DNA from: Mytilus californianus
Lineage: Eukaryota; Mollusca; Bivalvia; Mytilida; Mytilidae
NCBI RefSeq assembly: GCF_021869535.1
Contig: NW_026262734.1
Coordinates: forward strand, 78,740,339 to 78,804,338
Direction: 5' to 3'
Length of the DNA stretch: 64,000 nt
The notes beneath the pieces were generated by a model. The model had not been told where the DNA came from, ran no database searches, and saw only the letters and a program-made list of their open reading frames with translations. The position numbers were made by a program, and so were the translations under genes. Shown here piece by piece: positions 58,766 to 64,000 of the stretch (positions are counted from its first letter, which is position 1; each line of letters starts with the position of its first letter).

Positions 58766-58915
58766 TAGATTATATCTTATAGCCCACTATACGGTATGGG
58801 TTTTTTTCATTGTTGAAGGCCGTACGGTTGCCTATGATTGCTTACATCCACTTCATTTGAACTTTGGTGGATAGTTGTCTTATTTGCAATCATACCACAT
58901 CTCCTTATTTTATAT
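58766..58915 (+). repeat. B-type tail, right half of an inverted pair
   Basis: 'cttatagcccactatacgg', 'tatgggtttttttcattg', 'ttgaaggccgtacggttgcc', 'cacttcatttgaactttgg', 'ggatagttgtctta' and 'caatcataccacatctcc' run on the plus strand, directly after the minus-strand copy. Confidence 0.7.
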
Positions 58916-59734
58916 AACCAATGGGGCTTGTTTCAAGCTCGTCAGAAATTTTCTTGAATACATGTAATGTTTTATAAATGGGGTTAACCAATCAAGTCAC
59001 TGACATTTTCATTCCAATGATGTTTTCATTTGGTCAACGGGCTATACATTGCAAAATCGTCCTCCTTTTTGTTTACTTACAAAAAAAAACAAAGTTTCTA
59101 AGAACCTTGAAAATTATTTTGCGTCCAACTTACATCGGAAATAAATGAATTAGATTTATTAAAATTACAAAACTTTATTTCGACGTTAAGATTTGAAATT
59201 GTGTGTATTTTTCAAGAGATGCATAAGCATTCAAAATTTCTAGATTTCAAATGACTTCATCTTGCGATAGTTACAATTGTGTAGCTAGATGTCATCACAA
59301 GCACATGTCTCTGAAATTGTTTACCTATATACCTCAATATAACACGTAAATAGGTCAAAAAAAAATCACTTGACGGAAAATTTAAGTTGCAAAAAAGGAA
59401 AGGGTGGTAATTGATAGTACTATTGTTATTGTAATCAAGTCCAAATAAAAACAAACCATTGTAGTTTTATATTTATTGACTGCATAGTTCATCTGCAATC
59501 TGCTCCTTTGTCATTTTTGTCATTGGGTTGCTGTCTTCTTAATGTAAACGACACATGTTTTCTTTTTATTCATATGTATCACCTGTCGTTTATGAATATG
59601 CATCCATTTCCCCCGTATATGTTCTTAATATAAGGGGACGATCATTTGATTTTCTGTGGGGGTATAGGAGGATTTGGAAAATGATAAACTTGGCTTGGTA
59701 TATGTACGGGGCGCCGAAAGGGAATCTTGTGGTT
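58916..59734. other. Intergenic DNA, no gene seen
   Basis: AT-rich. The 78-codon frame at 59555-59791 has no recognisable domain. Confidence 0.4.
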
Positions 59735-60095
59735 TTGTACTCGAAATTCAATTTTGTACGGACAAAAGTGAGTTTTGTTCAACAAAAATGAGGACAGTTT
59801 AACAAAATTTGTAGCATACTACAAATTTAAATTTGGTCATACAAAATTATCTTTCAGTGGACAAAAGTTACTTTTGTCATGACAAAATTCATGTTTGTAT
59901 CACAGACTTTACTTTTGTTACCTAATTCGAAAATTGGGCGACAAAAGTCAATTTTGTATGCAAATAAGTTTATATTTGCATGTCAAAATTGAATTTTGTC
60001 ATTACAAAATTGAAGTTCTCATAAAACAAGTCTGTATCACATAGTTTTGTAAGACAAAAATGATTTTGTTATGACAGAACTGAATTTTGTGTACA
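59735..60095. repeat. Cluster of interspersed ACAAAA / TTTTGT inverted words
   Basis: Over about 360 bp the words acaaaa and ttttgt alternate every 10-30 bp, often as 'gacaaaa...ttttgtc' pairs ('gacaaaagttacttttgtc', 'gtcaaaattgaattttgtc'). The spacers vary, so this is neither a simple tandem array nor a single palindrome. No coding frame. Confidence 0.8.
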
Positions 60096-60314
60096 CAGAA
60101 AATATTTTTCTGCAACACAGAAAGCAGGAAACTAATGTAAACAAGTTAAATAAGAAAAAGGATTCGTAGTTACAGATAAAAATAAATGACCAGTCCTACT
60201 GACCATCCCCCACCCAACCAAAGAATATTAAATAGCCGTACTCTAACTGTGTTCCAAATTGAAAAAAAAAACATGATTTATCAATAACATACAATAAGGA
60301 ATCTAAAGATGATA

Positions 60315-60514
60315 TGAGGGGCCTGATGGGTTATTTTCGTTCTTCGTGATCGGCGCATTTTCGCTATCGTGATCCGTTTTTCTACAGATTTATTTTTTTT
60401 TTATATTTTCGTGATCCGTGATTATGGAAATTTATTTTCTGTGAATCGTGATTGACAAAAAAATCAACTCGTGAATCGTGATGAGACCCCCCCCCCCCCA
60501 TCAGGCCCCTCATG
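60315..60514. mobile_element. Miniature TIR element, about 200 bp
   Basis: Left end 'gaggggcctgatggg' and exact inverted right end 'cccatcaggcccctc'. 'atgatat' lies on both sides, a probable 7-8-bp target duplication, as in hAT-type insertion. The interior contains iterated 'cgtgatccgtgat' and 'gtgaatcgtgat' words and a poly-C run (60487-60499). Confidence 0.8.
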
Positions 60515-60768
60515 ATATGTGTACAGCAGCTATGATAATAATACATTACTTGAATGAATAAAGGAGGTATGCACGAAAACATTACAAAAATATCTACATT
60601 TAATTAATTAGTTAATATAAAAAAAATCATTAGTTTTTTCTTCAAGTTGTTCTACTGAATAATACTTAAGATCCCACCAGAATGTCTACATCAAGGATAG
60701 GCTTGGCATTTGATATCTTTGTGGTTAGAAAACCCCATTCATGCATTTACAAAAGTTTTTGACATATA

Positions 60769-60917
60769 GGCTGTGTTTGGATATACGCCTATGGTTACCC
60801 AAAGGTACCTTCGGGTACCCATGGTTTGATATTTTATATATCAAAATATCAAACCATGGGTACCCAAAGGTATCTATTGTTAACCATATGCTGCCTTAAG
60901 CGTATATCCGAACACAG
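60769..60917. mobile_element. Miniature TIR element, about 149 bp
   Basis: Left end 'ggctgtgtttggatatacgc' and inverted right end 'gcgtatatccgaacacagcc' (one mismatch). A second inverted pair inside, 'gggtacccatggtttgatat' and 'atatcaaaccatgggtaccc', makes a strong hairpin. No clear target duplication. Confidence 0.85.
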
Positions 60918-61184
60918 CCGATATCTGATGTAATCAAGATAAAGTGTTGACTTCTATATTCCCACACTACATGTACATGTGTTACAGTAAATCGGTAATA
61001 TTGAAGAATACATATGATATATATTTGCAGCCACATTTGAAATGTGAATCTTAAGAAATCACAATGAAATATACAACGTATCCTATATTACAAAAGTGAT
61101 GGATTGATTAATGATACAATACACAAGAAATTATACAAGAAGACTGATGCCAAAACATGTGTTGAATGATATTGAATTTACCTT

Positions 61185-61187
<3 letters not shown>

Positions 61188-61228
<41 letters not shown>
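61188..61228. repeat. (CT)n microsatellite
   Basis: An uninterrupted CT dinucleotide run of about 40 bases. Confidence 0.95.
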
Positions 61229-61230
<2 letters not shown>

Positions 61231-61279
61231 CATTTAAAAAGATGAATTATGGCAGACAGATACTATTAATACATTAATA

Positions 61280-61685
61280 TATACACCAGAACTAGAAATT
61301 AAAGAAACAACAGACACGGCTTCCTCCGCCTCATTTTTAGACTTATACCTCGAATTTGACATACACAGTCATCTCAGTACCAGAATCTATGACAAACGAG
61401 ACGATTTTAATTTTTAAATTATCAATTAATCCCACCTAGGTAGCAATATACCAACTTCACCTGCATATGGGATATACATTTCCGAACTTATTCGGTATTC
61501 AAGAGCTTGCAGCTCCTACTCAGACTTTGTAAAACGTCACCAGTGTCTGAGCAGAAAGTTGATGAACCAGGGGTATGTCAAAGAACGTCTCGTCCTTTTT
61601 CTAAAAAAGTTCATCGGAAGGTACCAAGAACTTGTTGATAAATATTCCGTATCAACTTCACAAATAATACACGATGGTCTTGAAG
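61280..61685 (+). pseudogene. PLE1 reverse transcriptase C-terminal fragment
   Basis: It starts abruptly (5'-truncated) with 'ELEIKETTDTASSASFLDLY', then 'STRIYDKRDDFNF', a one-base insertion creating a stop near 61417, and after a small rearrangement a region encoding YGIYISELIRYSRACSSYSDF, 'CLSRKLMNQGYVKERLVLFL', 'FIGRYQELVDKYSVSTSQ' and the terminal 'HDGLEV' with stop near 61688. It is the best copy here of the family's C-terminal part and shows what the copies at 1 and 19 kb have lost. It lacks the palm motifs. Confidence 0.78.
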
Positions 61686-62580
61686 TATAGATTTTGCGTA
61701 CAGACGTTGTTTATCATCTTAAAAACGTGTTATAGTATTCTTTTATTTATCTTTATTAATATTACTTTTACTGTTAAGTCTGTTTTTTTGAGATATCCAT
61801 TTGACGTGACTCTGTGCTTATGTATCCCGTCATACTTTGAACGACAAATTATTTTATTTATTAATATTACTTTTACTGTTGAGTCTGTTTTATTGTGATA
61901 TACATTTGACGTGACTCTGTACTTATTTATATCGTCATACTTTGTACCACACAATTATTTTATTTTAGTTATTAATATTACTTTTACTGTTAAGTCTGTT
62001 TTTTGTTATATCCATTTTACGTGACTCTGTATTTATGTATCCTGTCATACTTTGAACGACAAAATTATTTTATGTCTACCTGTGCGAATTTCAAACGCGC
62101 GATTTTACGCCAGTACTTAAAACCTTCCATCCTTTATGGGTGGATTTTACATAGATAAATAAAATCGTATAATATAAGCAAAATGAGGATGTTAAATTTG
62201 ATGTATGCCTTTTTGTGCTTATTCGTTACATTTGTTTGTTTTTATAGTGATTAAGATGATAACACAATGTTGACTGCTGTACCCCTATTTTTGACATTTT
62301 TACCTATTGTGTCTGTTTGTTTTGTTCACGCATCGTTGTCAATATAATGGAATTTGATGCGACTGTCATACAGGTGAGAGGTTTAGCTAGCTATAAAACC
62401 AGGTTCAATCCACCATTTTCTACATAAGAAAATGCCTGTACCAAGTCAGGAATATGACAGTTGTTATCCATTCATTTGATGTGTTTGTTTTTTTGATTTT
62501 GCCATTTGATTGGGGACTTTCCTTTTTGAATTTTCCTCGGAGTTCAGTATTTTTGTGATTTTACTTTATACTTATATAAT
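61686..62580 (+). mobile_element. PLE1 3' UTR with triplicated segment and E-type tail
   Basis: Continues the copy at 61280: 'cagacgttgtttatcatc', 'acgtgttatagtattc', a three-fold tandem block (61753-62075), 'gtgattaagatgataacac' and 'gttgactgctgtacccc', then the E tail ('atcgttgtcaatata', 'gtgagaggtttagctagct', 'gtcaggaatatgacag'). Here 'ttgactg' runs straight into 'ctgtacccc' with no A-type insertion: the empty-site version of the copy at 19.9 kb. Confidence 0.8.
61753..62075 (+). repeat. Tandem triplication in the PLE1 3' UTR, 105-111-bp unit
   Basis: 'ttattaatattacttttact' starts at 61753, 61858 and 61969. Each unit also has 'gtctgttttt'-like, 'gacgtgactctgt'-like and 'cgtcatactttg' words. 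The copy at 19.7 kb has a single version of this segment. Confidence 0.88.
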
Positions 62581-62584
62581 CAAT

Positions 62585-63030
62585 TTAAAATAAAATACTT
62601 GAAACTATCGTCTTCAAGTTATTCATTATTTCATTACTTTTAAAATTAGTGGGGGTAGGGATTGGCGTGAAGAAGTAAGGAGTAGGGAAGCAATTTGGTC
62701 TTTTAATTTTTTATCTTTTTTTGGGGAGGAGAGGGTGTGTGGCAAGGACATAAGGTTGCCTATAGCCGTTAAATATACCTTGTTTTTCAAATATTGAGAT
62801 TTTAGAATAAATACAGCGTATTATTTTTACAAAAGACAGATATAATGCCAGTTATATACATCTGATATAATACTAGTAATATAACTGGATGAGCTAGGTA
62901 GATGATGAAATCTTGACAAATATCAGATAACTTAACTAATTTTTACATGTATATATTTACATAACAAGATCCGGTCAATAGTTGTTAGTCAATTTGTGTG
63001 TTCTTACAGGACGACCAATTTTCTTGGTTG
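62585..63030. other. Intergenic DNA, no gene seen
   Basis: G-rich patches near 62650-62745 ('gtgggggtagggattgg', 'ggggaggagagggtgtgtgg'); no coding frame. Confidence 0.45.
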
Positions 63031-63078
63031 TTGGGGGGGTTGGGGGTTGGGGGTTGGGGGGGGGGGGGGGGGGGGGGG
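63031..63078. repeat. TTGGGGG repeats running into poly-G
   Basis: Four G-runs separated by TT, then about 22 consecutive G residues. Strong quadruplex potential. The minus-strand proline-rich frames over it are products of the tract. Confidence 0.9.
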
Positions 63079-63939
63079 ATTTTGAAAATAAATATCCTGG
63101 CCTGGTAAGAACTGTAAATAAATAATATTGCACAAGGCGGGATGAGAATATTCTGCAACACAAAATTGGCCATTCCAGTTTATATTTGACAGGTGGGGAT
63201 GGATGGGGAGATTTTTTTTCGATATATCAGAAAATACATCATGAAAAACTACCTATCAGGTTTATAAAAATTAAAACCTATCAGATGTAGAGTTTCTGCT
63301 CATAATGGGTGGATGGGCTATCATGGCAAAAATTGACCTATCAGAATTTTTTTCTGCAAGTGTTGTACCCATCAGAACTTCGACCTGTCAGAAGATACCT
63401 TCCGCCCCTTGTAAACTTTCATTTAGTACATAATCTCTGACTAGTAAGTATATCTTCGTTATCAGGCAAAAATGTATTAACTTCTTTTTGGACTCGGGGG
63501 TAATTTAGAACTTTGCAAATGATATAAACGTCTGCCTCTAGATTTATGGAAGATAGTATGTTGACTGCTAGAAACCTTTTGGGTTGCTGTCATATTTTCG
63601 TTTATCCCACACAACCTTTTATTCATGTTTGTATCATTTGAAAGTAATAATAATAATCAGGCAAAACAAAATAGTGGGCTTGGTTCATTAAATTTTAGTT
63701 CTATAGTTGTCACTGGCTTTTTGATAGGAAATTGTTTAACGGTCACAGGGATGTGAAAAAAGGATAGATTAAATAAAAGAACCAAATACTGCATTTGGAT
63801 TTGCTCGATTTCGCATGTCTAAAAAGCTGTAGACAAACACATATCTATTCACTTACATGTAATTTAATGTTCTGTGCTTGAGAATGAGAGTTAGAGGACC
63901 GATTTTTGACAAAAAATTTGCAATAATTATGCAGGAAAC
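63079..63939. other. Intergenic DNA, no gene seen
   Basis: 'acctatcag' recurs at about 63250, 63286 and 63330, with 'cccatcagaa' and 'cctgtcagaa' variants after it: a loose short-word repeat. No coding frame. Confidence 0.4.
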
Positions 63940-64000
63940 AATAGTGTACACAGGTCACGTTTTTTCTCAGACTGATAATGACGTCTTTACACTAAATCCA
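63940..64000 (+). mobile_element. PLE2 3' UTR fragment, cut by the window edge
   Basis: 'gtcacgttttttctcagact' and 'tgacgtctttacactaaatc' match the PLE2 3' UTRs at 25290 and 33490. The element continues beyond 64000. Confidence 0.6.

Noticed and set aside
62975-63173. Proline-rich minus-strand peptides
   Set aside because: Direct translation of the poly-G tract.

Overview
This is an AT-rich, gene-poor stretch of a large animal genome. Its dispersed repeats are ones I associate from memory with marine mussels (Mytilus or a close bivalve): several unrelated 3' tail families, abundant Penelope-type reverse transcriptase remnants, foldback elements and TA-flanked miniature elements. That organism call is inference; no ribosomal or mitochondrial marker is present. 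I see no tRNA, rRNA, CRISPR array or bacterial-type operon.

Host genes. The only open host-like gene is at 2574-3347 (minus): a single-exon 257-residue protein resembling the NHL/beta-propeller end of TRIM-like proteins. An inverted paralogue at 26223-26981 (plus) carries two in-frame stops and is probably a pseudogene.

Retroelements. At least two Penelope-like families occur. Family 1 (PLE1): 1-620, 18945-19950 and 61280-62580. Family 2 (PLE2): 23145-25905, 33018-33745, 52528-55262, the 3'-only copy 40137-40935, and the right edge 63940-64000. All copies are truncated, internally deleted, frameshifted or stopped; the one at 52.5-55.3 kb keeps all catalytic RT motifs. A non-LTR retrotransposon occupies about 41.9-46.06 kb on the minus strand: zinc knuckles, endonuclease, RT, C-terminal zinc finger and an (AT)n tail, broken by one stop and about four frame changes. 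Solo 3' tails (labelled A to F here) are scattered throughout.

DNA-type elements. TA-flanked MITEs at 2130-2318 and 15306-15511; a 2.07-kb long-TIR element at 15599-17665; a 952-bp foldback with equal, almost identical 376-bp arms at 31485-32436; a TIR element with internal satellite at 38415-39498; two abutting inverted MITEs at 55266-55752; MITEs at 60315-60514 and 60769-60917; and several small hairpins.

Tandem repeats. A 10-bp GTCGA-rich array and a 192-bp array at 14.2-15.6 kb, a 28-bp minisatellite at 36724-36975, triplicated segments inside two retroelement copies, and homopolymer/microsatellite tracts.

No multi-gene pathway is visible. The window reads as accessory DNA shaped by nested transposition. 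The points most worth a second look are the young foldback with a ribozyme-like motif in each arm, the repeated nesting of PLE2 tails in PLE1 tails, and local triplications inside retroelement copies.
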